A stretch of 64,000 nt of DNA from Cordylochernes scorpioides. Its lineage: Eukaryota; Arthropoda; Arachnida; Pseudoscorpiones; Chernetidae. A program made the translations under genes and the position numbers. Positions 41,561 to 51,093 of the stretch are shown here, piece by piece. The stretch lies in contig CP092877.1 in assembly GCA_030710605.1 (NCBI GenBank), positions 42,950,406 to 43,014,405 on the forward strand. The letters run 5' to 3'. Every line of letters starts with the position of its first letter. Within the stretch, counting starts at the first letter, position 1. The notes below the pieces were generated by a model, which was not told where the DNA came from, did not search any database, and saw only the letters and a program-made list of their open reading frames with translations.

Positions 41561-42122
41561 AAAATAAGAATATAAACGGAAGCAATGCGTTTCTTTATTC
41601 GTGCAAAGTGCAAGATTTTGGATCTTTATAATCCTTCTACAGGCATAGAGCTATAAGTTGAGATAATGATCCTTATTTCCAAATCCACATTCTCTCAACT
41701 TATAACTATGTCTTGAGTAAAATTAATCAGGCCTCCAGGGAAAAGTGTCTTTTCAAAATATTTTTATTATTCTCTAGCTTTCGGACACGGACGCCCTTCT
41801 ACAGGAAAAAAACTTGGTATAATAATTCGCCAATAGAACACGAGTTAACTTAATAGAACACGGTTATATTCAACTCATGTTCTATTGGCGAAATATTATA
41901 CCAGGTTTTCTCCTGTAGAAGGACGTCCGTGCCCGAAAGCTAGAGAATACAAATGTTTTAAAAAGACACTTTTCCCTGGAGGGCTGATTGATTTTACTCA
42001 ATATTGATGCAATGTATTATTTTATTGAATTATAACTATCTGTAGAAGGATTATAAAGATCCGAAAGCTTGCACTTTGCACGAATAGAGAAACGCATTGC
42101 TTCCGTTTATATTCTTATTTTA
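41561..42122. repeat. Fold-back element interrupted by a second fold-back element
   Basis: The outer arms AAAATAAGAATATAAACGGA with GCAATGCGTTTCTTTATTCG face their complement at 42030-42122. The right arm gives CTGTAGA, A, stem GGAT/ATCC around TATAAAG, then GAAAGCTTGC. The centre is occupied by the inner fold-back 41713-42002. Order of events is clear: the outer element first, then the inner. Confidence 0.8.
41713..42002. repeat. Inner fold-back element (CTTCTACAGG family)
   Basis: Arms from TTGAGTAAAATTAATCAGGC to its complement. They include TCTAGCTTTCGGACACGGAC and CCCTTCTACAGG on the left and CCTGTAGAAGGACGTCCGTG and CCCGAAAGCTAGAGA on the right, with the sequence around TTCTATTGGCGAA near the turn. 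Confidence 0.85.
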
Positions 42123-42129
42123 TTATTCA

Positions 42130-42350
42130 GATAGATTTTATATATAAGAATTCTGCATTAAATAGTTATTTCAATTTAAAAATGGTATTTTCAATGTCTT
42201 CTTGAAGCACTAGTGTAACCCTATCAGTGAGTGACAAATGATAATTAAAAATAGTTTATTGACATCTAGTCAACGGTCAAGAGAGAGTTTACAGAGTTCA
42301 AAATAGTATAGAAAATATATACACCAGACGAGGCCTTCTCCGAAGGGACG
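42130..42350. other. 3' flank with possible polyA signal (minus)
   Basis: TTTATT at 42255-42260 is AATAAA on minus, about 100 bases after the stop of the frame at 42359-42689. Otherwise nothing. Confidence 0.4.
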
Positions 42351-42358
42351 TCTGGATC

Positions 42359-42689
42359 CTATCCGGAGCTTAGAATCGTCTTGAGTTCAGACAGGCCCTT
42401 ACGAGTTATGGAATCCGTGTCCCCAGCCTGCTCGATGACTGTGTTAAGGAACTTGACAAGAATAATCTTGTGTTTAGGTAAGGTATCCGCGAGGAAACTC
42501 TCCCTAATATGGGGGTACAGGACCGCGACATCATTAATGGTCGTCCCTCGATTATATAGGGCCTAAGGATAGTTCATTCAGTTGTTCGATTATGTCCATA
42601 AACTGATTCTCACGTTCCATTTCCTGCTCCTCCTGTAACGTCGGGGCAGGTATCAGTGAGTGAAAGTAACCAAAATCAGAGTCTGGCAT
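42359..42689 (-). pseudogene. Unrecognised coding remnant with BESS-like start
   Basis: On minus, ATG at 42687-42689 opens MPDSDFGYFHSLIPAPTLQE...NQFMDIIEQLNELS. The pattern D-x-x-F-x-x-S-L-x-P...F-x-x-I-I-x-x-L is reminiscent of the BESS motif of arthropod DNA-associated proteins. The frame closes near 42565. The adjacent frame continues ALYNRGTTINDVAVLYPHIR and ends ELKTILSSG at 42359. Either a one-base shift or a splice site (TCCTTAG) joins them. Codon use looks coding and a polyA signal follows. It may be a host exon, a TE protein or a pseudogene. Confidence 0.4.
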
Positions 42690-42694
42690 AATGT

Positions 42695-43430
42695 AAGTAC
42701 AAATGTTGAATTACACGTGTAGACATAATTACTCTGTAAATAATAGTAATCCCACCATGATAATAATGATCTGTACCGTGTATACTTGTGATAAGAAGCA
42801 AACACATAGTTGTCCGATGTTCTCAAACCAAGATGTTTGATTAGAATTCAAAATTGGGTCCCCACAAAAGGTATGAAAAGAAATTGAGTCATTGCAACCC
42901 GGTGACCGCAATTTGACACTTGACGTGAAAATGACATCTTTTTTGGTATTAGCTAACACAAACTTCCTCTTACAAAACCAGAAAATTAATATGCTTCATA
43001 TTAAAAGGAAAGTTTTTTGTTGTCAATGTTGAAAGCAAAAACGAACGACGTCAAGAAGAATACAGAATAGATTTTCATCAGTAGCACTCTCAGATGATTT
43101 TGATGGTATTTTAAATATTTATCTAGTATCAAAATATTCTTCTGTAGATCGATCTTAGGGAATATTCATACTTGATTACGTTCAAAATCAAGACATCTTA
43201 GATTAACATATTTATTTTATAACAGAAAGGAAAATTTATACATATTAACCTATTTTACATTAATAGAAATTTAAAACACAACATACCAAATAGCAGCAAA
43301 CTCTCTCTAACTCTACAAATATACTTCTAAAAAAACAAACGAGAGTTATAAATATAGCAATTACAATTTTGCCGAATATGATAAAAAAAAAAAACTATTC
43401 ATAGCAATATATATTTTCACAATCTGTACA
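42695..43430. other. Nothing recognised
   Basis: AT-rich; no feature supported. Confidence 0.4.
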
Positions 43431-43435
43431 GAAGC

Positions 43436-43777
43436 CGTTGGCCGGATCCCAACAGGTTTTTCCTTAATTCGTTACCTTGGAAGAATATCTGCACAGATGG
43501 CTTTCCTAAAGTGATCGAGGAACAGGATGTCCAGGAATATCCTATGAAGAAAAAACATCAACTGAAGAGAAGTCTTCAGAATTTTCTTCAAGCAAAAGCC
43601 CTAGTGATAGTAGAATGCAGGAAGGCCTCAGAAACTGATGAGACCACAGAATACACAGCGATAGTAAATCACTTATCAGAGCTACTGGAAATCAATATGT
43701 ATATATGTCATAAAATATATTCTTCCAGGAATAATAAAGCCAACCTACAGACAACCCAGAGAGAGACGGGAGGGTAA
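43436..43777 (+). CDS. Unrecognised open frame
   Basis: A plus frame, open before the ATG at 43511, reads RWPDPNRFFLNSLPWKNICT and, after it, MKKKHQLKRSLQNFLQAK and ETDETTEYTAIVNHLSELLE, a charged, helical composition. It could be an exon or a TE fragment. No family recognised and coding status is uncertain. Confidence 0.25.
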   Translation, partial: RWPDPNRFFLNSLPWKNICTDGFPKVIEEQDVQEYPMKKKHQLKRSLQNFLQAKALVIVECRKASETDETTEYTAIVNHLSELLEINMYICHKIYSSRNNKANLQTTQRETGG

Positions 43778-43779
43778 AG

Positions 43780-44670
43780 TCCGGTCACTTGAGACACCAG
43801 CGACATTCCAAGGGGCGACCACACGTTAGTTAACACCTCGGGACTATTAAGACAGTTGGGGATTGTGTGCGACACGAACGGCCGCCCGGCTGTGCCGGTC
43901 CCGTCTCTCTCTTTCTCTCTCTCTGGTTGCCTGGGGTCCCTCTTCCAACTTGTGATGTGTTTATTCCTCTCCCCGCCTCTTTTTACCACATATATGTATA
44001 GGAATACATAATTTAGTTAGTGAAATCAGGTTCTCCTGAAGCGTACAGTAGTCGTTAACTACCCGAGCAGGGATACAAAAAATGAAGACGTAGATACTGA
44101 AACCAAAAGCGCCTCACCAAACAAACAGTTTACCACGGTAAAATGTCAATTAGTAAGCCTAAGAAGAATTAAAAGAGAATATTGATGAGGCCTGGAAAAC
44201 AAGATACAAACTTTTAAAGAGGAGGGTCATCATTTCAAATAATTTTATAAACCCACGTATAGCTTAGAAATTACAAATTTTGTGAGAAGGCGAGAAGGAT
44301 GAGAAACAGGTGAAAATAGTTTTCTTTTTTTGGGCTAATGTTAATACTGAATTGTATATAGTATTTGATTCATGTTCAATTAAAACCATTGCTATACTGG
44401 TAGGAGAATTCTGTATGGGGCTTGATGTCTAATGAAGATTTTTGTGTGTGTGCTTTGTTTTGATTTCAGATCTATCAAAGTTTAAGTACCCAAAAATTAT
44501 TTTCCCCTATATATATATATATATTAAAAATAAAGAAAGCATATCCTAACAAGGAGCACATGTGCTTTACAGAAGGCAGAGCGCCATCTGGTGGAACAGA
44601 AATCTACTAAACATTGATTTAACCTGTTCCCTGATATTTGGCCAACCCAATTTCTTAATAAATCAAGAAA
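43780..44670. other. Unclassified
   Basis: A GC-richer patch at 43770-43990 with CT-rich tracts (CTCTCTCTTTCTCTCTCTCT) may be an LTR or leader remnant. 44270-44360 repeats 41220-41310. GCGCCATCTGG at 44581-44591 contains the AGATGGCGC motif in complement. Confidence 0.35.
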
Positions 44671-44675
44671 AGCCA

Positions 44676-44716
44676 TCCACGAACGCGTTTTGCGCTGTTG
44701 CGCTCGTCAGCGTGGA
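44676..44716 (-). ncRNA. Hammerhead ribozyme with one core change
   Basis: On minus, stem I TCCACG (44711-44716) pairs perfectly with CGTGGA (44676-44681). Core CTGACGA is at 44704-44710. Stem II is GCGC/GCGC around AACA. GAAA has become AAAA (G12 to A), then CGCGTT. Stem II differs from its relatives by compensating changes that keep pairing, which suggests it was under selection as RNA before G12 was lost. The surrounding sequence (TCAAGAAAAGCC, GGCTGTACCA) matches the modules at 8.6 and 18.3 kb. Confidence 0.68.
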
Positions 44717-44769
44717 GTAGGCTGTACCACTGCGACCAAAAATAATTTTGGTTCCAGAGGCTTCTTGAG

Positions 44770-45425
44770 AAACCAGGAAATGGGTATTTAAGGCCAAATT
44801 TGCGTAAATATGATTAACACATGAAAAAACAATAGATATATAAAAAGAGAATAGCTTAGAAACAAAAGTTGCTTTATAATTTGTGAGACCCCATTTCTAT
44901 TGAAATCCTGACAAGACAAAAATTCTTTGAAACTATTTTAAAAGAATGAAAAATACAGAAGATGAGAACAGCTGACTCTGCCAAGTACCAGAAGAAAGTT
45001 TTCGTCATCTTATCTGGAAATCCCCTGACACCCCAAAGAGAAATCTCCTCCTTTCCTGGCTTTGATAGGAAGATTACCAACGCCATTGAAGGATCTTGTA
45101 ATTTTCTCAGGAACCTGGAAAGCTACCGTCAACTTTAAAAAAAAACGGTCTACTCATTCCTTAAGTAACAATAATCACCATGTCACCTACACACAATCTT
45201 CAAAGTTTTGTTCCTCCCACATTGTCAAAAAAACCACTCCTCCTCAATTTTTTCCTTTTCTACCCTCCCCCCTTTTCCACTTATCACTTTACACATCAGA
45301 CATTTATTTTCCTTATTGAATTCCAATTTATTTTTCTCCTTAAAAAGATATATATGCTTTTGAATTTTTCTTTCCATCCCTTCCTTTTACTTCTCTTTTT
45401 CATTCAATCACAGGTAACATTATAC
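44770..45425. other. Nothing certain
   Basis: GCTGACTCTGCCAAGTACCA (44970-44989) is similar to TTGACTCTGCCAGGTACTG at 17948-17966 near the 18-kb module, so part of this may belong to the same element family. The long plus frame at 45180-45566 is low-complexity. Confidence 0.35.
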
Positions 45426-45429
45426 ATCG

Positions 45430-45604
45430 TTCTTCAAATTAAAGATACTTCGGCCAGTAAATATTTTTATTGTCTCGACGTTTCGACAAAATATTTTGTC
45501 ATCGTCAGGAGCGAACAAAAATCAAAACATTTGGCAAAGATTTTTGTCGAAACGTCGAGACAATAAAAAAGATTTACTGGCCGAAGTATCTTTAATTTGA
45601 AGAA
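45430..45604. repeat. Fold-back element (GACGTTTCG family), copy 3
   Basis: Short version with nearly no central spacer. TTCTTCAAATTAAAGATACT faces its complement ending at 45604. The left arm on minus reads CTGACGA, T, GACAAAA/TTTTGTC, GAAACGTC, GAG. It is followed by GGCCAGGCAGCCTCTATCTT. Confidence 0.85.
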
Positions 45605-45609
45605 CTGTG

Positions 45610-46090
45610 AATTCCGGCCAGGCAGCCTCTATCTTTACGATTATACATCGTGTTGTTGTTGCTTATTCCTCAAGTCGTTTAAACGATCTCCATTAGGTTC
45701 CATTGTCTCAGCATTTCTATTATAGTTCTGGAGAAGGAAAGAGGGGTGCTTCTGCTGTTGTTTTATAAATCGATCTCAATTTATCTATTGTCTCAATATT
45801 CTTAGTACAGAAGCATCTTTATATAGTTTCGTTAAACCTTATCATCTATAAAGACCTTCACGAGCAGTCTATATACTTATAAGCAGAATTAGCACAACAT
45901 AGTTGCAGCTATCTAGTTCTAAATTTTCAGTTTACCAAAATTATAAATATTCATCCTATATATTAAAAATAAATTGTTTCAGATAATTACATCCTCAGCA
46001 TATATACACTCTTGAACAAAATTTAGGATGTTCTACCTTTTAGCATGCATATCGAGACAATAACTCTGAAAGATATTTAATACATAGTGA
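45610..46090. other. Nothing recognised
   Basis: AT-rich; 46000-46090 belongs to the unclassified repeat noted at 32510-32700. Confidence 0.4.
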
Positions 46091-46096
46091 TCTCTA

Positions 46097-46180
46097 ATTA
46101 AAAAGGCATATATTGGATCAAATATCATTATTTTACCAATATTTCAGTTGGCTGAACGCCAACCTTTATCAAGGTATTAT
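46097..46180. repeat. TTGGCTGAACGCCAA fold-back family, half copy
   Basis: AAAAGGCATATATTGGATCA, ATATTTCAGTTGGCTGAACG and CCAACCTTTATCAAGGTA, one arm and the centre; the second arm is missing. Confidence 0.7.
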
Positions 46181-46344
46181 AATGTGTGTTAACAACAAAC
46201 TCAGCGCCACATAACGTGAATAAGGTCACGTGTATCAAATATATTTCAGAGTTATTGTCTGAATCCTGATATACATGCTGAAAGGTACAATTGCTTAAGT
46301 TTTATCCATGAGCGTAACACAAGGCAAAAACGCGCCATCTATAC

Positions 46345-46770
46345 ATATAAAATGAAATAATTTAAAAGCACGAATGTTTCTTTTATACATAATACAAACT
46401 TCTACTGCCCTTACTGCGATGAAAAATATGTATTTGGGAGGGCTTGGCTCATCAGTGGTGAACCCTCCCAGCGGTTTCGCCAATTTAATCCACCTTATAA
46501 GCACCTGTAAGCTTATGTCCATAGTTTTCTTGAAAGCCATTTCTGAGATTCCACCCTTCAGTGCTGCGTATATAAACAGAATCGTCCAATACAGTATTAA
46601 AGCTCTGATAAGTGGTCTGGTGGATTAAATTAACGAAACCGCTGGGAGGGTTCACTACTGATTAGCCAAGCCCTCCCAAATACATATTTTTCATCGCAGT
46701 AAGGACAGTAGAAGTTTGTATTATGTATAAAAGAAACATTCGTGCTTTTAAATTATTTAATTTTATATAC
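46345..46770. repeat. GGGAGGGCTTGG fold-back element, both arms
   Basis: ATATAAAATGAAATAATTTA with AGCACGAATGTTTCTTTTAT through GGGAGGGCTTGGCTCATCAG and AGCGGTTTCGCCAATTTAAT on the left. The complement of all of these is on the right (GAAACCGCTGGGAGGG, CCAAGCCCTCCCAAATACA, AAAAGAAACATTCGTGC). The arms are about 150 bp around a centre ending CTTCAGTGCTGCGTATATAA. GCGCCATCT lies at 46332-46340, five bases outside the left arm. Confidence 0.85.
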
Positions 46771-46774
46771 ACGA

Positions 46775-47025
46775 GTGTACAAAACAGAAACCACTAGTAT
46801 CTCCCGAAAAGGTGACCATCCATTAGAAGTTGGGTATGTCACAAATCTAACAAGCCTTTTTGTACTGTCTTGATTTATAAACGTTTTCATATCGTTTTCA
46901 TTTCAATTTCATTTAAATTGAGAACTTTCCTTAATTTTTTCTCTGAAAGAAGAGATATACATTTTGAGAACTAAGGAAATGTTTAATATAACCTTGGCAT
47001 ATATAGCTTTGTTTATATCTTTTCG
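46775..47025. other. Nothing recognised
   Basis: AT-rich; no feature supported. Confidence 0.4.
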
Positions 47026-47029
47026 TAAC

Positions 47030-47105
47030 GAAGTCGGTAGACAAGTGGTTAAGACCCTCGATTCCCGAAAGCCATGAACCAGGATCGAATCCTGCATTGG
47101 ACATC
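47030..47105 (+). repeat. tRNA-like SINE head
   Basis: GTCGGTAGACAAGTGGTTAA with a box-A-like GTGGTTAAGACC and box-B-like GGATCGAATCC, ending CATTGGACATC. No clear body follows. Could be a SINE head or a tRNA pseudogene. Confidence 0.6.
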
Positions 47106-47171
47106 TTATTTTAATGTGGGTATAACCTTCACATATTATTCATTTTGAAAATAGAGCAATTCATAAATAAA

Positions 47172-47327
47172 TATTTAATTGAAAATGCATATATTGGATC
47201 AAAATATCATTTATTTTTCCAATATTTCAGTCGGCTGAATTGGCGGAATAAAGGTTGTCGTTCAGCCAACTGAAAATTGGTAAAATAAATGATATTTTGA
47301 TCCAATATATACCTTTTTTAATCAAAT
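47172..47327. repeat. TTGGCTGAACGCCAA fold-back family, copy 3
   Basis: TGCATATATTGGATCAAAAT and CCAATATTTCAGTCGGCTGA face GTTCAGCCAACTGAAAATTGG and TTGATCCAATATATACC. Confidence 0.75.
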
Positions 47328-47329
47328 AT

Positions 47330-47900
47330 TATTCATTGTTGTCAATATCATAATCTAGGTTGATCTTTTTGAGTGGAGCTTAGTAAGGTTATTTAGGAAC
47401 CAGGATCTTTTAGTAGGATTTTGCTAGAAGATCCAATGAAAGTATTTTGCAAGAACCATTGAGACGATAAAAGTAAGAATTCTATAAAGGAAAAGAAAGA
47501 GAAAAGTGTGTGTTGTTGAAGGACAAGTACCAGTATCTATTGTTCACAGTTACCTTCCTCTTGACAATTTAAAGTAATAGTAGCTATTAAAACTTGCGAT
47601 TGTAAAAAAAAAATTACGCGTTTGTTTATTATACACTTATTATGTATTTTTTTGGGTTGGTAACTTGTTTTCTCTTTTTCCTCTTGTGGACATCTTTACA
47701 TATCTTTAAATGTGTCGTTTGTTGTTTTTTTTTTGTTGGTTCGCGTAATAATCTGTTGAAAGACGTCATAGTCTGAAACTTGGCAAGATTATATCTCTTT
47801 AATAAAGAATGTCGTCTCCGTTAGTTTTTCTTAATTCTTTGAAATGATATATCCTCATCTTGTAATTTAATTGTAGTTTATAGTGTGGTGTTTTTCGTCA
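47330..47900. other. Nothing recognised
   Basis: AT-rich; no feature supported. Confidence 0.4.
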
Positions 47901-47904
47901 AAAA

Positions 47905-48060
47905 CAATGGTATCCTCCCACGTGCTTACCACGTCACCGCCGCCGCGCATGCGCCGACTTGGCGTCACCGCCGGCAGAGGTGGTGGCGGTTGAAAGGGCT
48001 GTTCAAAATTGGCGGTGGGTCAAAACACCGTCACACCAGACATAGTATAGAAGAGAAAAG
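47905..48060 (+). repeat. Diverged LTR fragment related to the KH-bearing element
   Basis: GC-rich block with CCTCCCACGTGCTTACCACG, ACCGCCGCCGCGCATGCGCC and GGCGTCACCGCCGG, recalling the first third of the LTR at 23102-23430 (CACGTGACCGCCGCCGCCGC, GCATGCGCGCCGACC). This implies that older or related elements of that family exist. Confidence 0.55.
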
Positions 48061-48116
48061 GTATTGGTTTCAAATAGAATGGTTTGTTTTCTGATCATGC
48101 CAAGTATAGACAAGTC

Positions 48117-48420
48117 TTCTCTTCTTCTTTCTTATCTCCACTAATTCATATTAAGGTATCAAGCTTGTAAAGTTTGTTGATGGTGTCTGCCGGGGAAGAG
48201 TATGACTCATCAATGAATGAGTTAATACAGTCAATAATGTGTTTTGGGGTTGCAGGTTGATATTTTCACTTAGTACATAGTGGGAAAATCTTGCAACCAT
48301 TCTGGAAAGTCATTGCCCGTAGATGCCAAACTGGAAATCAAAGACTGTTGTTCTCTTGGGAGGACAGAACCGGTGCATAGACAAGTACTGTTCTTAAAAT
48401 GAATTTGAGGGCACATTGAT
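48117..48420 (-). repeat. Repeat A 3' end preceded by LINE-like C-terminus
   Basis: On minus, the 3' end TTGATACCTTAATATGAATT with an AAGAAGAAG tail is preceded by translatable fragments such as NLQPQNTLLTVLTHS, which recall the QPATPEHILDC-type knuckle of a LINE. This ties the repeat A tail to a LINE 3' end. Confidence 0.45.
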
Positions 48421-48476
48421 TATAAAAGGTTATAGAGAATAACTTTAAGATTACCATTACTATATTGCGATAATAT

Positions 48477-48530
48477 AGAAGAACAAAAAGGAGCTTCTTT
48501 TTGTTCTTTTATATTATCGCCAAAGATGGT
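48477..48530. repeat. Short palindrome, 25-bp arms
   Basis: GCGATAATATAGAAGAACAA faces TTGTTCTTTTATATTATCGC with one mismatch and almost no spacer. Confidence 0.8.
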
Positions 48531-48539
48531 TAAGCTATG

Positions 48540-49555
48540 TTTGACTTTATAAAGGTGGTCACTCATCAGATGAATGGTTCACAGGAGGTCTTACAGTATT
48601 CTTATGTCAAGTGGTTCAATTGGTGGAGTCTATTGTAGCCATGTAGCGTGGAGAGGACACGGAGGGCGAATGATGCACGTGAGGTGAATAAATTATTTAT
48701 ACTCATGGACAATACTTAAGTGGAAAGTCTTTGATGTCTCCCATCGACTGCATTTTTTGAAAACTACATAGACAATTTTGTTTACACTTGGTTATCTCGT
48801 GTTTCTTCAATAAAGGTAACTGTATCAAATATCTTTCAGAGTTATTGTCTGAAACACCGATATACATGCTAAAAGGTACAACTTACTTAAGTTTTGTACA
48901 CGAGTGTATATTAAAAAAGAGAAAAGTGTGAAATTGTATAAGATAAGGTTTGGATTTTTTTTTTTTTTTTTAACACCCATATCAAACACTCCAATATCAA
49001 AACAAAATTTCCCTTCTTTTTCTATAAGTTCATAAGGGGAGTATTCAAATAAAAACATCTGAATTTTTCAAACTTCATCTGGTCAAATTAGAATCTTTAT
49101 CAGTGATTTTCTTTTGTAACAATATTTATGGTAATACTATGTATGTTTTACGATCAAGAAATGCTTTTTTATTAATTTATCCACCTGATCCAAGTACAAA
49201 TTCACTTTGTAGTATTTTTTACACTATGTATGTTGTTTATCAGATCACACAATGTTCTCTCTCGTTGCATATATTTATGTCCCTCGTGTTTGAGGAAAAC
49301 ACACATTCAATACTCTCACCAATTCCATAGTTTCCTTTAGAAGCCTGTGAGAATAATTTCCAGAGATGGTCAACTCTTTATTTTTCCACTCTCGACACAT
49401 TGGACTAAAATTTATTCTTTAATATTTGAAAAGCGTTCCAAATTGATTCTTTTGAATTATTTGAAGTGTAGAGTACTTGTTAGTAAACTTAATAAAATAA
49501 TAAGTTTGGTTTTAGATATTTCTGATTTAACGAGGCAGTTCTCTAAATAAATTTA
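48540..49555. other. Nothing recognised
   Basis: AT-rich. 48705-48910 belongs to the unclassified repeat also at 32510-32700. The plus frames at 49103-49550 are unconvincing. Confidence 0.4.
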
Positions 49556-49558
49556 AAA

Positions 49559-49729
49559 GTTAAAATTTTACACAAATAAATTTACTGGCAATGCGTTTCT
49601 TTTAAATATCATCAAATATTATATCTACAGACCTTACTGCAATCATTGCAGTAAGGTCTGTAGATATAATATTTGATGATATTTAAAAGAAACGCATTGC
49701 CAGTAAATTTATTTGTGTAAAATTTTAAC
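49559..49729. repeat. Perfect 171-bp palindrome
   Basis: The 85-bp left arm (49559-49643) and right arm (49645-49729) are exact reverse complements around C49644. The arms contain TGGCAATGCGTTTCTTTTAA and ACAGACCTTACTGCAAT. The plus right arm includes TTTGATGATATTTAAAAGAA followed by ACGC, a TTGATGA...GAAACGC order seen in other hairpin families. AGATGGCA follows directly (49732-49739). No mismatch in 85 bp implies very recent formation or ongoing correction. Confidence 0.93.
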
Positions 49730-49739
49730 GATAGATGGC

Positions 49740-49958
49740 AATACAATTTAATTTACTAAATTTAAAAGTATTTATTTGAATCACCCCCACAGATTGCTAT
49801 GCCGAGCAGATGTCGCAAACTAACTGGGGATAGGTTCAACTTAATTTTATTTACAAGGAACGCATTGCTACAATTTATAACGTGGCAACAAGCAAATTTA
49901 TATCTTTAAAAAACTACAAATATTTTCTTGAAGATAGAGGTTGCCTGGCCGGCATTCA
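49740..49958. other. Relict flank
   Basis: GGAACGCATTGCTACAATTT (49857-49876) echoes the palindrome arm, and GATAGAGGTTGCCTGGCCGG (49934-49953) is the flank of the GACGTTTCG family. Confidence 0.45.
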
Positions 49959-49960
49959 TA

Positions 49961-50208
49961 TTTCTGTAAAAAATAGATACTTCAGCCAGTTAAAGTTTTA
50001 TTTTATCAACGTTTCAACAAAAATCTTTTGTCTTAGTCAGGAGATTCGAAAAATCGCGTGAGAACGCCCTTGCAACCTCAGAATAATTTTTAACTCCTTG
50101 CCAAATGCTTTATTTCTATTTATTTCTCCTGACGAAAACAAAATATTTTTGTTGAAACGTTGATAAAATGAAACTCTAACTGGTTGAAGTGTCTATTTTT
50201 TTACACAA
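49961..50208. repeat. GACGTTTCG fold-back family, diverged copy 4
   Basis: TAGATACTTCAGCCAGTTAA with ATCAACGTTTCAACAAAAAT faces its complement. The right arm on plus reads CTGACGA, A, AACAAAA/TTTTGTT, GAAACGTT, GAT. Confidence 0.75.
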
Positions 50209-50224
50209 ATACAAATATTTTCTC

Positions 50225-50295
50225 ATAATTAGTTTCTTTTTGTTTTAAATTGCAAGCTTTCAAGCGATAATAGCTCATCAACGGGCTTGATTTAA
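50225..50295 (-). repeat. Isolated hammerhead-like motif
   Basis: On minus: TTGATGA, GC...GC, TT, GAAAGCTTGC. It keeps the order of heptad, stem and GAAA but has C3 changed and a very weak stem. Confidence 0.35.
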
Positions 50296-50390
50296 AGCAT
50301 TGATTATTTCTTACAATTTTTGAATCATTTGTACACTTTGGTTAGTAGCCCTTAAAACCATATTCTCTCTCTCTTGAATCTTTCTTGAAT

Positions 50391-50491
50391 GTACACGCTT
50401 GTTCGGCGGTACATATACCAAAATGAGAACGATGCAGAGAAGATTAGTATGGTCCCTGCGCAAGGATGATACGCAAAATCGTGAAGCGTTC
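50391..50491 (+). pseudogene. U6 snRNA retropseudogene, 3' truncated
   Basis: 101 bases match U6, including GAACGATGCAGAGAAGATTA (ACAGAGA box and flank), CCCTGCGCAAGGATGATACG and GTGAAGCGTTC. Changes in otherwise invariant parts, the missing 3' end with its T-run, and flanking near-perfect 12-bp duplications (TCTTTCTTGAAT at 50379-50390, TCTCTCTTGAAT at 50492-50503) show retroposition. Confidence 0.92.
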
Positions 50492-50509
50492 TCTCTCTTG
50501 AATATCATT

Positions 50510-50650
50510 AAGGAAATTTATATCTTATAATATTTTCAAATGATGTTTGTTGGGCTTAGAGGATGGTGATTCCTCGGAGATTGAAAGTAAACAATTTTGG
50601 TGTTAGAAGGATGGCCAGGTGAAGATAAATCGGTCTACAGTTAGATCATT
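50510..50650. other. Nothing recognised
   Basis: Short AT-rich spacer. Confidence 0.4.
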
Positions 50651-50654
50651 TTGT

Positions 50655-50840
50655 TCCTTATCTCAAGTACACATGGTACAGGCCATTATTTACATCATGG
50701 ATAGTTAGCGACTACCTTATACTATTGATAATTTAAATTCATCATATGTCTACACATTGCACTTATAAAGGTGGCAAGCAAAAAAAAAAAAAAAAAACTC
50801 ACTGCGGGATTCGATCCTGGGTGGGTTGTTAAAAATCGCC
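50655..50840 (-). repeat. tRNA-derived SINE, partial (minus)
   Basis: Body end (AAGTACACATGGTACAGGCC), central part and a head fragment with GGATCGAATCCCGCAGTGAG. An A-run at 50788-50805 (plus) lies where the body is shortened. Confidence 0.6.
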
Positions 50841-51093
50841 AATATATGCCTCTTCTTCAACTTCCGTTATGGTTTAATATTCATTTGGTGATAGGGACTG
50901 CAAAAATGAACAAAACAGTTGATCAAAAAGGCCGTGAAACTAAATCACTTAAACTAAGTTTTCCAATCAAAATTTTAAATGTTTTGTCACACAGTCAAAC
51001 CTTATTAAAAAGATTGTTTAAAAAAATATTGTTCACGATTTCTATCTCAACACTACAATGTAATCGACTAAATTAAACTCTTCGAATAAAAAT
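50841..51093. other. Nothing recognised
   Basis: AT-rich; the plus frame here lacks recognisable motifs. Confidence 0.35.

Noticed and set aside
45180..45566. 128-codon plus frame
   Set aside because: Low-complexity F/L/P-rich translation running into a fold-back arm; no coding texture.
50391..50491. Functional U6 gene
   Set aside because: Changes in conserved bases, 3' truncation without T-run, and flanking duplications show a retropseudogene.
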